From Moniliella sp. 'wahieum' (lineage: Eukaryota > Basidiomycota > Moniliellomycetes > Moniliellales > Moniliellaceae), in assembly GCA_003971905.1 (NCBI GenBank), contig RSEE01000033.1, forward strand, positions 325,001 through 389,000: a DNA stretch of 64,000 nucleotides. The letters are read 5' to 3'. Positions 1 to 10,014 of this stretch are shown here, in pieces. Numbering within the stretch: the first letter of the stretch is position 1; every line of letters starts with the position of its first letter. The position numbers and the translations under genes were made by a program. Below the pieces are notes generated by a model that was not told where the DNA came from, searched no databases, and saw only the letters and a list, made by a program, of their open reading frames with translations.

Positions 1-397
1 GGCGTCCTTGGCGGTCTCAATCGGGTCGGGGCAGGCGTAAACGTTTTCGGGGAGCTTGACGCCAGGCAAGTACTTGACATTCTCGTGGTCTTCATTGATA
101 ATCTCCGTCAGGTTGCGACCATCAATCTTCTCCTCGTACACGTACATCCACACGCGCTCCTGGAACAGGTCCGGGAACTTGTGGACATTCTCACCAATAA
201 TCTTGGCAATGGCACTGCCCCTAGAAAGCAAAATAGCATAGCAGCTGGGTCAGAACTCGGCATCGCTGAGGCGTGGCAGAGAGTGTCGCACTCGAGTCCC
301 ACCAAGCCAGCCAAAGTGAGGGGGAGAGGGGATGTACGCACCAGTTGCCAGAGCCAATAATGGCGATCTTGAACTGTTTGTTGGCGGGGACGGACAT
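1..397 (-). CDS. GPD1: Glycerol-3-phosphate dehydrogenase [NAD+], 5' part
   Basis: Cytosolic NAD-dependent enzyme that reduces dihydroxyacetone phosphate to glycerol-3-phosphate, feeding glycerol (osmolyte) and glycerolipid synthesis and reoxidising NADH. Exon 1 (397 down to 342) begins [19 protein letters not shown], whose GxGxxG-type loop starts the Rossmann NAD site. A GTGCGT...CTAG intron (341-221) follows, and exon 2 (220 down to the window edge) continues [11 protein letters not shown], then the family segments VWMYVYEE and [10 protein letters not shown]. The splice restores the conserved NWGSAIAK motif exactly. The start is the only Met in frame before the Rossmann strand. The gene is cut by the window edge, so roughly the first 90 residues are visible and the substrate-binding domain is not. 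No frameshift seen. Identification is secure from the N-terminus alone. Confidence 0.93.
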
Positions 398-1040
398 GGT
401 GGAAGAAGGGGCAGAGAAAGAGGGAAGAGGCAAGGCGGGTGGGGGAGGTGGGAGACAAGCGGTAGGGCGGGGGACAGGAGCGCGAGGTTTTATACCAGCG
501 CTGTTTTTGGTGGTGCCGCAGCGCAGATGATTCAAATGGGGGTTTCATTCTTCCTGCCGCGATAAGATGGGCGGGCGTGGCATGGGCCAGCGGCATGGAA
601 TGTCTGACGCGCCGAGCGACGGAAGGCAGAGGAAGCCTACCGCGACGACTGAGCGCGCTCTGGCTGTCCTGGGCCTCAGGCCGGCGGGATGATCGATGAC
701 GCCCAGCACGGCGTCCTCTCCCTGCAGCAGCCTAGTCTGCGGCACGCCAGCAGAGCGTGGAGCTCGCCAGCAGCATCCGCTGGCTGCCCGCTGCCCACCA
801 TCCAGGCACCGCCGGCAAGCGTCAGCCGCTGTCCTCTGCAAGGGGAAGAGACAGTGCTCAAATTTCAAACCCAGCCAGCGGCCAGCACCGCGGCTGTCAC
901 TTGGCCCAGTCACTAGTCACGAGCAGCTGCACAGCAGGGAAATTAAGGAGGCAAGCCTTGTGCCCGCCGCCGGCTGACTTGGATGCGGCCAGCACGACGG
1001 CCAGCCTCCGCCACACAGCCTGGATTTGAGCAGGCCGCTG

Positions 1041-1068
1041 TGACATGTGACATGTGACATGTGACATG
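1041..1068. repeat. Perfect 4x heptamer TGACATG
   Basis: Four exact head-to-tail copies of TGACATG. The junctions create CATGTG E-box-like words. The same heptamer recurs at 10001-10014 (two copies), 24569-24590, 29258-29270 and, inverted, near 38933-38951, always outside genes. Confidence 0.9.
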
Positions 1069-1144
1069 GCAGCACTGAGCCTGCCGCAGCCATGTGTGTT
1101 AGGTGCGTGTCACCGGCGTATGTCACGTGCCGCATGCCACATAT

Positions 1145-1213
1145 CAATATTCAATGTCCAATGCCACCACGTCATCTGCATGGTATCGATTAGGGAGATC
1201 ATCGATCATCGAC
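1145..1213. repeat. Degenerate heptamer arrays (CAATNNN and GATCATC)
   Basis: Three 7-mers beginning CAAT (1145, 1152, 1159) and two exact GATCATC copies (1197, 1204) followed by GAC. Both keep a seven-base spacing with different units. Confidence 0.65.
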
Positions 1214-1723
1214 GGTGCGTCGACATGGATCGAGCATCATCGATCCTGCAGCAGCCCTCGCCGACCGAGATCCTCGGTTCTCAAGACTTCGGTCTGTGGC
1301 TGGCGTCACGCGCGTCTACGAGATCTCGGTTGCCATTGGCCAGCTGCTTGAACGCGCGACCGAAGACCAGCGACTTGGTCCTGGGCCGTGCGGGAGGTGT
1401 TGGAGGGCATGAGCAGCTGCATGAGCGGAACGCAAGGCGGGGGGGGGGGGCAGGAACTCCGAGCACGGAGGTAGGGTTGAGCTTTGCGCTCTGTCTGCGG
1501 AAGGAGAGTGGGCGGAGGGCCAGGCCGGCGAGTAGGATCGACACGCGGGCCGCGGCAGTGGCTGGGGGGGGATGGGGCACCTGGCACCTGGCAACTGTGG
1601 AGCCCAAGCCATATGCAGGGTCTTTGAATGTAAGCCTGGCGCTGAGTGGGGGGCAGGGCCGGCAGGGCAGGGCAGGGCAGAGCAGCGGGGCGGTCGTCCT
1701 GCCGCCACACCAGTTGCGCGGCC

Positions 1724-4406
1724 ATGAGCCACCCCTACTACCCCGCCCAGCATGCTCGGCCGCCGTGCCGCTTCCGGCGCACAGCCGCCATTTGCACATG
1801 CGCCGATGCCTGCACCGATGCCTGCGCCAATGCCCCCCCCATGGCTGGGCACGTGTCTGCTGGCTACCCGGCGCCCGAGATCGGCAAGGTGTGGCCGCCC
1901 TCGGCGCGCCCCATGCAGCCGCCAGCACACATGCCCTCCGCCCCCGGCCCCTCCTTCCCCCTGCAGCCGCCCCACCCCCGCCGCCCATGCGAGCTGCCTC
2001 CGCCCCGCATCCGTCGGTAATGCCCGGCACCCCGCCCAGCGCCTGCGCCTGTGCCTGCCCACCCCTCCCTCGACCCCGCCTCCGCCTACCCCCCCTACGC
2101 CCGCCCCACACTTGACCCGGCCCAGGCCGACTATGCCCCCCGCCGCTCTCCCTCCCCCTTGGTCCCGCCCCAGCCCCACCACCACCACCAGAGCCGCCAC
2201 CGCCATCCTTCCCAGACCCAGGAGCATCGCCCGCCCCGTCCCCTCGGCCTGGCTCCCAGGAGCACGCCTCTCGATCCCAACACACAACCGGTTCCCCACC
2301 CGCCCCTCCGCCTCATCCAGCTCAGCCACTTCTGCTCGTTCACCCGCCACGCTCTCTCTCCTCCAAGCTAGCCAAGGCTTCTATCAGCGACGTCGCTGCC
2401 ACGGCGGGAGATGGGTCCGACATTCCCTCGGTGCCTCCCCGCCCTATACCCCTGTCGCTGAAGACCGCAGTTCTGTGCACTCGGCATCGTCCGGCACCCC
2501 GGCTCGCTGGTCGCTGGTAATGAGGACCCCGAGCATCGTTCCGATCCCTCTGAGCATCTCGAAGACACTCTCATCCCTATTCCCACTGTGCAGGAGCTGA
2601 TGGAGCAAGCCGACGTGGTCATCGCCGATGAGCGGCCCGTCAAGATGCTTCAGTGGGCCAAGGAAGCCATCAACCATGCCGATTCAACCGACCCCGACGA
2701 CTGCCTCCCCTCCGAACTGATCGACAAGGCACTACGGATTATTCGGAATCAAAGCTGGGTCTCCTGAGCCTGTGCCCCAAGCCCTGTTTCTCCGAGGCGA
2801 GCTACGCGCCTCAGGGCAGTTCCCCCAATACTGGCCCACTGATCTGCGCAAAGCATTCGCCGACTTTGAGCAGTCGGCCCGTCTCGGTTGGTTGCCGGGC
2901 TGGTACCGAATCGGACGCGACTACGAACAGATCCAAAACATTGAGCATGCCAAAAAGGCATATGAGCGTGGTGTTCGTCTCGTGACACGGGCTGTCTCTA
3001 TCGCATGGGCATGGCGGAGCTGACGGGCCAACTGGGGGTAGACGTTGATTTGGCCGCTGCCTTGGCCGACTTGCGCCGTGCGGCCGACCAGGCGGATGTG
3101 GACACACCCGAGGCGTCGTACGTGTTGGGATGCTCTTGGCTGGCGATTATACGCATTCGGTCCCTACCGAGTTGCTTGACTCGCAAGTCTTCAATTCCCG
3201 CCGCGGTGCGAGCAGCAGCGAGGAGACGGAGCTGTCGCCTCAACAGCGCAGAGAGCAACAGGCCTGGCGCCGCATCTCTCGCGCTGCCTACCTCCGCTAT
3301 CCACCGGCACAGTACAAGGTGGGCGCATGCTATGAGCATGCGCGCTTTGACCGTACCTACGATCCCTTGCTCAGCGTGCAGTGGTACTCTTTCGCGTCCC
3401 AAGGTGGGCATCGCGATGCTGATATGGCTCTGTCCAAATGGTTCCTGTGCGGGGCGGAAGGCTTTTTTTGAAAAGGACGAAGCGTTGGCGATGACGTTTG
3501 CGTCCAAGGCCGCCGATGCTGGTTTGCCAATCCCCAATTTGCGGTGGGATACTACTTGGAGGTCGGGATTGGTTGTTCGGTTGACCTCCCCAAGGCATTG
3601 GAATGGTACCGTAAGGCAGCCGACGCTGGTAACAAAGATGCACACGATCGCTTGAAGGCCCTGGCCGGGTCGGATGCATCTACGTTGTCCCGAACGGACC
3701 ACAGTAAGGTGGGGGATAGCCTACAGCGTTCCCGCACCCTGGCTCAACAACGGGCCAATAGCCGCCGAGGAGGTCCAAGACCAGCACGTTTGCGCCATGG
3801 CGACGGCGAGGCGCACCTTTCCCATCCCCTCACCGCTCAAGTACCGCAGGCCGCACCTTCCCCACAGGTGCGGATGCCGTCCATTCCCCCCCAGGACCAA
3901 TGGGGATGGTGCGCGTTTCGTCTCCTCATCCCATGCCTGTGCACCAAGGGCGTCCCCCGGCTCCGCACAGTTCAGGTCCTGTCCGGCCCATTCCGCACAA
4001 CCCTGGCCTGGGCCCCATGCGTCCTGGTCCTGGTCCTGGTCCTGCAACCCTCGCCCCTCATCCCCGTTTCCCCCCCCATCCCCAACTGCGAAGTGTCTCG
4101 ACTCCCGCCATGGGTCCGGGGTACCCTTCGCCTGGGCCTGGCATGCGGCCCCCTCTGCCGCCGGCAGGGTATGGTCCAGGCTATGGCCACGGGCCTCCGT
4201 CCCGTGGTCCTGGTCTGGGTCCCGCCCCCGCCGGAATGCGGGGTCCTCCTGGCCGTCCTCCCCCTCCCATGCCTGGTGCCCACCAAGGCATGGTGGTCAA
4301 TGCGGCGCGGGCTAAGCCAAAGCCAGCGAAGCCTGCTGGGCCTCAGACGTTTGAGGAAATGGGCTTTGCGCCCGAGAGCTTAGAGAAGGACTGCGTCGTC
4401 ATGTAG
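1724..4406 (+). CDS. SKT5: Chitin synthase activator with Sel1 repeats and CAAX box (Skt5/Chs4 family)
   Basis: Activator and bud-neck recruiter of a class IV chitin synthase. The product starts MSHPYYPAQHA, has a long Pro/Ala/His-rich disordered N-terminus, then (from about 2590) the Skt5 core: VQELMEQADVVIADERP, a Sel1 repeat array with LGWLPGWYRIGRDYEQ, YPPAQYKVGACYEHA, DPLLSVQWYSFASQ, ADMALSKWFLCGAEG and KALEWYRKAADAGNKDAHDR, then a Pro/Gly-rich linker and a terminal CVVM, a prenylation (CAAX) box as in yeast Skt5. The reading frame changes many times, for example near 2755, 2983, 3128, 3470 and 3540; each is explained by one lost or gained base and conserved sequence resumes at once (GVRL/DTGCLYRMG; CGAEGFF/EKDEALA). 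I read this as sequencing error rather than decay. The exact start is uncertain because the N-terminus is unconserved. Confidence 0.88.
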
Positions 4407-4861
4407 TGTGGCTGGGTGAATGTCGCTCTCGGTTCCACCGCACATGGTTACCTGGCAACTTGGCCTCTGCCCGTCCATTGGTGCAGTGCCCAAAATCCTT
4501 TCGCTCTTTCTTCTCCTTGCCCAGACCTTTTGGCCATTGTTTTCTCTCGCAGCCATGGCATGATACCTGTTCTCTGATATACCTGTCTGGCGCCACTGGG
4601 GCCGTGGCCATCCATACCAGGAGCGCAGCTACGTTCCTTGACTGAATCTTTTCACTACTACAGGATAGTTTGGGCGCATACCAACTTGCAAGCATGTATG
4701 TCCCGCGGCCGAGGCCGGTCGCTAGGCTGAGTACCGAGTACTGAGTCTGTCGAGATAGGCTGGGAGACAGCGCAAAGCAAAACCCAACGTTGTCCCTCCC
4801 ACCACGTATCGCATCTTAAGCTGCCATCGTGGCGTAGCAGGACGTGTGTTCTCAACCAAGC
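4407..4861. other. Intergenic, SKT5 3' flank to tRNA-Phe
   Basis: Pyrimidine-rich 3' flank of SKT5 with no recognisable gene. It presumably contains the SKT5 3' UTR. Confidence 0.4.
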
Positions 4862-4960
4862 GTCGGGTTAGCTCAGATGGGAGAGCGTGAGATTGAAGTT
4901 GTCTTCAATGACCAATCCTCTGGATTCCTCAAGGTCCCCGGTTCGATCCCGGGACACGAC
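4862..4960 (+). tRNA. tRNA-Phe (GAA), intron-containing
   Basis: A cloverleaf can be drawn: acceptor GTCGGGT pairs with ACACGAC (one mismatch), D-arm GCTC/GAGC, anticodon arm TGAGA with loop TTGAAG (anticodon GAA), an intron of about 26 bases directly after position 37, then T-arm CCCGG/TTCGATC/CCGGG. A-box and B-box (GGTTCGATCC) are intact. A T6 run at 4962-4967 is a good RNA polymerase III terminator. The intron position is the canonical eukaryotic one. Confidence 0.87.
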
Positions 4961-4961
4961 A

Positions 4962-4967
4962 TTTTTT
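4962..4967 (+). terminator. Pol III terminator of tRNA-Phe
   Basis: Run of six T immediately downstream of the tRNA 3' end. Confidence 0.7.
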
Positions 4968-5627
4968 GGCCGATGGGCCTTTGCATGATTCCCTTCGTCC
5001 ATGCCCCAGCGCGGTGTTTTTGTAAACCTGGTAGTCGAGAAGGCGGGCCTGGTACGCAGTGCTGTTAGCGGCCCGCAGCGCGAACAAGGGGGAAGGCGCC
5101 AATGCAGCGAGAGGCGGGATGGTCAACGAGAGGCTGTATGGTGCGGCAGGTTGTGAGGATGAAGAGGTGGTTGGATGCTTCCTTTGACCAAAGGGAAGAC
5201 TGTTATTAGTTTTCATCGTTGCCAAGCGCCTGCCTGTTAAACCTAGAGTAATCATGAATGCCACTGCACTACTACTCTGGCCTCCTCGATCATCACCTTA
5301 ACAATCAGCCGGGACTGAAAAGAAAGTCTGCGGCGCGCCCACATACGCTACGGAAACAGACGATCGCCACGTCACTCAGGGTTTGAGGCATATGACCATG
5401 CGTACATTTTGTCCTACACGGAAGGTAGCCGTGACAGCAGAAGGTTCAAGTATAGGCAGAAGGAGCATGCCTGTTCGACTACCAGGCACAATGCGCGGAA
5501 GAGTCCTCACATGACCCAAGGATTCCGAAGGGAGAAAACCTGGGACGAACCTTGTCTGGCACTGCAACCGCCCTTACCTCAACATGCAGGTAGGTGAAGA
5601 GCCAATCGATCCCATCCAGTTCGCCAC
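4968..5627. other. Intergenic, tRNA-Phe to RPL17 3' end
   Basis: No gene recognised. It includes the presumed RPL17 3' UTR (minus strand). Confidence 0.4.
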
Positions 5628-6345
5628 TTAGGCCGAGACGACAGCCTTCTGGGCGGCAGCGTTGCGGCGGATGGCAAGTTGGCGCTTGTTAAGGCGAGGG
5701 GCAGCAACCTCAACCGTCTTGGGAACAGCAGAGCCCTGCTCAACGAGGTGAATCTCAACGTGGCAGGGCGAACCCTTGTAGGGGTTGATGCGGCCGTGGG
5801 CACGGTAGGTGCGGCGGTAAGTGTGCGGGGCACGGTGGATGACAATGTGCTTGATCAGCAGGTTCTCCACCTCAAGGCCCTTCTGGTCGGCGTTCGACTC
5901 AGCGTTCTTGAGGAGAGCCACGAGGAACTTGGCGCTCTTGGTGGGCCAACGGCCCTGAGTCACCGAGCCCCACTGCTTGGCCTGCGCGGTCCGGCCAACG
6001 TGCTTGTTGTGCCGGCGGAAAGGAACGCACTGCTTCTTCTCCTGCACGTCGGCCAGGAACGCGTACGCCTTGGACAGCTTCATGCCCTGGATAGTGGCCG
6101 CAGTCTCGCGCGTGTTCTTGTAGTGTACACGCAGGTAGTCCCCACGGCTCTTGGCGCTCTTCTCGGCCAGGTCCGAGTCACGGATAGCGTATTGCTACAC
6201 AAGCGTCAGTAAGAAGACCAGTGGCAGAACTCGATGCAGGGCCCACGATGGGCGAGGCGGTAGCTGCGCAGAAATGCATCGCGCAGCATGCCAGCCTTGC
6301 CGCATTGCAGTAGCCGCGGGAGGAGGGGCGCATACGCACAACCAT
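5628..6345 (-). CDS. RPL17: 60S ribosomal protein L17 (uL22)
   Basis: Large-subunit protein lining the peptide exit tunnel. Exon 2 (6194 down to 5628) reads [20 protein letters not shown], then [20 protein letters not shown], the uL22 signature [20 protein letters not shown] and the tunnel hairpin [18 protein letters not shown], ending QKAVVSA. Exon 1 is just six bases (6345-6340, Met-Val), followed by a GTGCGT...GTGTAG intron; splicing gives MVQYAIRD, aligning with the usual fungal MVRYA start. About 190 residues, normal for the family, with no frameshift. Divergent with RPL25 across 307 bases containing TAGGGTT motifs in both orientations. Confidence 0.95.
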
Positions 6346-6652
6346 TGCTACAGGGAGTCTTGGCGGGGACGGTTAGGTGGGCGACAGAGCCGATGAATCG
6401 ATAAGGTGGCATTGGGAGAGGGCTGGCAGCGCAAAAGTAGGGTTTTCTCGTAACCCTAAGAGAATCAGGGTAAATTGCTATTAATGACACTGGCCCTGTG
6501 CAGGCGCTCGGGCGCAATCATGCGGGCGAAGTGGTGTAGTGCCCAATCGTAGCATACTTCCCTTCCGCTGCCTCCGTCCAGCTCAGTGAGGGTCGAGCCA
6601 GGCTAGCGACCGCATTAACACCGAGGAACTCCACCACACCAACTTAGACAAA
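6346..6652. promoter_or_regulatory. Bidirectional RPL17/RPL25 promoter with paired TAGGGTT motifs
   Basis: Divergent promoter of two ribosomal protein genes. TAGGGTT at 6438-6444 and its complement AACCCTA at 6452-6458 form an inverted pair centred between the starts. The word resembles the half-telomeric site bound by Tbf1-type Myb factors at ribosomal-protein promoters in some fungi; the factor here is inferred. Confidence 0.6.
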
Positions 6653-7231
6653 ATGGCGATCGTCAAGAGTACGTGCTCCGCTTGCTTTTCCGCGTGCGCA
6701 CGCGCGCGGGCCCTCCCAATGTGCCACTGAATAGAGTGGTCTGCCATCCCACCTGGCTGCTAAAGTGTGTGGAGTGCGCTGACTTGTCCCTCCCTTTCTC
6801 TCCAGCCGAGAAGAAGTCGGTGGCTCTTGCGGCCAAGAAGGCTGCCCTTAAGGGCCAACAGGGCACTCGCGTCAAGAAGGTGCGCCGCAATGTTACCTTC
6901 CACCGCCCCAAGACCCTGGCGCTTCCTCGCAAGCCCAAGTACCTGCGGAAGAGCATTCCTTCGGCTCCCCGCATGGACGCCTACCAGGTGCTTCAGTTCC
7001 CTCTCAACACCGAGTCGGCCATGAAGAATTGAGGAGTTCAACACCCTCGTCTTCATTGTTGACCGCCGTGCCAACAAGCACCAGATCAAGGCCGCTCTCA
7101 AGAAGGCCTACTCGGTCGAGGCAGCCAAGATCAACACCCTCATCCGTCCCGACGGCAAGAAGAAGGCCTACATCCGTCTGCACAAGGACCAGGACGCTCT
7201 TGACGTCTCCAACCAGATTGGCCTTATCTAA
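6653..7231 (+). CDS. RPL25: 60S ribosomal protein L25/L23a (uL23), one frameshift
   Basis: Large-subunit protein at the exit tunnel, docking site for SRP and NAC. Exon 1 (6653-6668) encodes MAIVK and part of a codon; a GTACGT...CCAG intron (6669-6805) precedes exon 2. The product has the basic N-terminal tail ([20 protein letters not shown]), the domain start [20 protein letters not shown], and the C-terminal [18 protein letters not shown] and [12 protein letters not shown]. After AMKN a stop appears at about 7029; one missing base there would give the family sequence [23 protein letters not shown], which continues in the next frame to the true stop at 7229-7231. This is an essential gene, so a sequencing deletion in an A run is likelier than a pseudogene. 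Confidence 0.92.
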
Positions 7232-8131
7232 AGTGCTCGCCCTACTCCTGCCGTTTGTATCTGGCTCCTCTTAGCTTGATTTCATCCCCATCCATCATGT
7301 CTCGGGTTTCCCCAAGGCGCAGAGCTGTGCCAAAGCGGACTGGGTATGCCGATCATTCTCCTTCTCTGTCCTCTTTCAGAGGTCTGGGACACCAAAAACA
7401 TTGGCCTGGGTTCCGACTATAAACACTTCAAGGCGGATTCTTGGGTGAGCCATGTGCAAACGCACCTATATGAACCGAATTGCATATGCTAACTCCCAGC
7501 AATCTTGATAGAATCGATGTGGAGGGTGCGAATACATAGGTCCGGGGCATGCGGGCGTAGTAAGAAAGGGCAACGGATTGGTACGGAAAGCAAAGCTTAG
7601 GTTGGTGACATCTGGCTGTGGGGACCTACACACCTGTCATAACCGCATAACCATCCCGTCGCCAAACGACAAGCACCATACCTCCGACGTTCTACCTTGT
7701 GAAGATCATCGAAATGTATCGTCGTCAGTTACGTCAGTGGAACTAGGATAAAACCATATTTGATTGCCACATGACAGAGTTGCGACATCTACTTTTGGAG
7801 TCTGAAGCGGTGTCTCGTTCTCTACGTGTTGCGTTCCAGCCCCACTCCATCCCGAGCCCCCCCCACCCTTTCACACTCAATAGTAGATCACAGAATGGCT
7901 GCCCACGTTCTTACAGAATGGCTGTCAACGTTCTTAGTGACAGGCTGAAGCTAGGGTACGCGGTACGATTGATTTGCAGGCCATGGCAGAGCGTATAGTC
8001 ATTACCTAATACATCTCACAATCGATTGCACCACCACGGCCCTGCGAGAAAGCCGGCAGGGGCTGTTTGTTGTATCCTACCAACATCATCCGCTTGCCTT
8101 TGCTTTTCACACCCGTTTCTACCTTGCGCTC
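7232..8131. other. Intergenic, RPL25 to SFH5
   Basis: About 900 bases without a recognisable gene on either strand. It holds the RPL25 3' flank and the SFH5 promoter; there is a short C run near 7860. Confidence 0.45.
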
Positions 8132-9232
8132 ATGACATCCAAAATGGACGATGAAATGCGTGACATTCTTGTCACGGAGTTCGTTCCCATGGCCCAGGAT
8201 GCGTTTTCCAAGACGGGGCATCGGGAGCTATGGGGGGTTGACTTTCCCAGCGACCCAGCAGGATGGACCAACGTGCACCGCTCCGTGCTCAACAAGTTTA
8301 TCTCGGCCAAGCCCACGCTGGACGAAGCCGCAACGCAGTTGACCAACACTCTCACCTGGCGCAAAGAGTTTCGTCCTTTGGACGCTGCCTACCACGAGAC
8401 GCACTCCGACATGTTTTCGCCTCTCGGCCTCATCACGCTCACACCGAAGGCAGGGTCGTGTCCTGGAATCTGTACGGTGCCATTAAAGATCCTTCTGGCA
8501 CGGTCTTCTCCGACTTGGATGCGTTTATTCGTTGGAGAGTGGGTCTGATGGAGCGGGGCATTGCTCAGCTCGACTTTGCCAACCCGGAGTGCGACACGAT
8601 GGATCAAGTGCATGATTATTATGGGGTCAGCTTTCTGCGCATGAATCCCGAAGCACGCAAGGGCTCCCAGAAGGTTGTTCAACTGTTCCAGGACTATTAC
8701 CCGGAATTGTTGCGAGCCAAGTACTTTGTCAATGTGCCTGTCTTCATGATGTGGGTCTTCCGCTTTGTCCGCATGACCATGGACGCCAAAACCGCGGCCA
8801 AGTTCCATGTGGTGCACAATGGCCATGATTTGGCGGCCCAGCTGGGCACCTGGACCCCGTCAGCGTATGGGGGGCAGGGCAAAGACCTTCAAGAGCAGGC
8901 TATCAAGGATCAAGCTTCTCCTCAGCCCAGACCCCGGCCCCTCGTGCGAGTGCGAGTGCAGGTCCGAGTGCGAGCGCGGGTGCGGGTGCGGGTGCGGGTG
9001 CGGGTGCGGGTGCGGGTGCGGGCGCGGGTGCGGGTGCGGGTCCGAGTGCGAGTGCGAGTGCGGATGCGAGGGCGAGTCCGAGTCCGAGTGCGGGTGCGGG
9101 TGCGAGTGCGACTCCGTCGGCAGATGCATTGCCCCCTCGGCGAATGAGCAGGCGAGCGCGGCGGTTGAGACTTCTGAGCAGCACGATGGTACTGCTGCCG
9201 CTGTTGACGAGGACCAACCGGCCACATCGTGA
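8132..9232 (+). CDS. SFH5: Sfh5-like phosphatidylinositol transfer protein (Sec14/CRAL-TRIO)
   Basis: Sec14-superfamily lipid carrier acting at ER/plasma-membrane contacts. Visible landmarks: N-terminal LWGVDF, CRAL-TRIO N-lobe KFISAKPTLDEAATQLTNTL with the WRKEFRPLD turn, then SWNLYGAIKDPSGTVFSDLD, FIRWRVGLMERGIAQ, MDQVHDYYGVSFLRMNPEAR, YPELLRAKYFVNVPVFMMWV and TPSAYGGQGKDL, all in the order seen in fungal Sfh5. The frame changes near 8445 (one base in a GGCAGGG context). The C-terminus is an Ala/Ser/Gly tail encoded by a hexamer minisatellite (8944-9111) followed, after another one-base shift near 9140, by an acidic end VDEDQPATS. The low-complexity tail is not part of the family core and looks lineage-specific. 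Confidence 0.85.
8944..9111 (+). repeat. Coding minisatellite of GTGCGG/GTGCGA hexamers
   Basis: Nearly 170 bases of imperfect hexamers inside the 3' end of SFH5. In the frame joining the two conserved parts it encodes alternating Ala-Gly and Ala-Ser; the other plus frames give Arg-Val and Cys-Gly/Glu. Confidence 0.85.
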
Positions 9233-9295
9233 GGCGCTGTTGCTCGCCCCGCACCGCAGTTACTTGACTGTATACCCTCCCATCCTCTGGAATTT

Positions 9296-9311
9296 GATCG
9301 ATGATCGATGG
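9296..9311. repeat. 2x heptamer GATCGAT
   Basis: Two exact GATCGAT copies (9296, 9303), 60 bases after SFH5. Related GATC heptads occur at 1197 and 15797. Confidence 0.6.
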
Positions 9312-9502
9312 CTTGGGTTGAATCATCTGATTCCGATTATCCTTTGACGACGATTGTCGGCCTCGGTTAGTTTTTAAGTGCAACGTAACGCGTAGCGCGC
9401 AACCCGTAATTACCCGTGTTCGACTGTGATGCATGTGATCCTTCAGGCCATTGACTATTATTTTGTGAGGATGTATACTTTCGTCGGAGCAACGCTAGAA
9501 CA

Positions 9503-9600
9503 AGGAGTAGTGACGCAGCGGTTAGCGTGTGAGATTGCAATTTGTTACCTTAGTAACAGTTTCCATCTTGAAGTCGTTGGTTCAAGTCCGACCTACTCCT
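9503..9600 (+). tRNA. tRNA-Cys (GCA), intron-containing
   Basis: Acceptor AGGAGTA pairs perfectly with TACTCCT; D-arm contains GACGCAGCGGTTAGCGT; anticodon loop TTGCAA gives anticodon GCA; an intron of about 25 bases follows position 37; T-arm GTTGG/TTCAAGT/CCGAC with one mismatch. A T7 run at 9605-9611 is the Pol III terminator. The 3' anticodon stem pairs only with wobbles, which leaves slight doubt about the exact intron borders. Confidence 0.85.
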
Positions 9601-9604
9601 TGCT

Positions 9605-9611
9605 TTTTTTC
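9605..9611 (+). terminator. Pol III terminator of tRNA-Cys
   Basis: Seven consecutive T within 11 bases of the tRNA 3' end. Confidence 0.65.
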
Positions 9612-9797
9612 TTCCAACTTTAATTACTCCGCCGTCGGTGCGAGGTTTGCGTCCTCCCTTGGGATTCGGGTCGCTCTGAACCTGAGGGTGACAGGGGTGA
9701 GTCGGATTGAAGCGAGGGAAACGTGAAACCAAGGTCCAGAAATGGGGTGCATGGCAAGATCGTCCGGGCAGGAATCAAGAGGACCAAGGCGACAAGA

Positions 9798-9943
9798 GCA
9801 GAAGGGAAACCGAGAAGAAGAATTGAGATACACGGATGATTGGAAATTGGAGCGAGCTCGGGTCTGTGACCGAACGACTAAGTCTCTCCAATTTCCAATT
9901 CTGCATCCTGTGTCTCGCTCTTTCCTTTCCTTTTGCTTCTGTT
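9798..9943. repeat. Long imperfect inverted repeat (MITE-like or hairpin)
   Basis: The inner arms ATTGGAAATTGGAG (9839-9852) and its exact complement (9886-9899) enclose a 33-base loop. Complementarity continues outward, imperfectly, through GAGATACACGGATG versus CATCCTGTGTCTC and CAGAAG versus CTTCTG, so each arm spans roughly 50 bases. No gene overlaps it. Confidence 0.7.
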
Positions 9944-10000
9944 CTCTGCCCGATGCCTTCTGTTTCCTCCCAAGAACGGTCTTCCCTTTCCCCCCGCATT

Positions 10001-10014
10001 TGACATGTGACATG
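10001..10014. repeat. 2x heptamer TGACATG
   Basis: Two exact TGACATG copies, same unit as the four-copy array at 1041-1068. Confidence 0.6.

Larger units (their letters stand above)
398..1723. other. Intergenic region between divergent GPD1 and SKT5
   Basis: Shared upstream region of two divergently transcribed genes. I see no convincing coding segment: long open frames here are GC-rich and lack family motifs. It holds the heptamer arrays at 1041-1068 and 1145-1213, a G run near 1440-1450, and one TAGGGTT motif at 1472-1478, about 250 bases before the SKT5 start. Confidence 0.6.

Noticed and set aside
1281..2350. Long minus-strand open frames opposite the SKT5 N-terminus
   Set aside because: Gly/Arg-rich translations with no motif; they are shadows of Pro/His-rich coding sequence on the other strand.
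6438..6458. Interstitial telomere
   Set aside because: Only isolated single TAGGGTT words in promoters, no tandem telomeric array.
7020..7032. Programmed frameshift or pseudogene in RPL25
   Set aside because: No slippery heptamer plus structure is evident, and similar single-base breaks occur in many unrelated genes, so sequencing error is simpler.
8941..9147. Arg-Val repeat protein
   Set aside because: Arises from reading the hexamer minisatellite in the wrong frame; the Ala/Gly/Ser frame connects to the conserved ends of SFH5.
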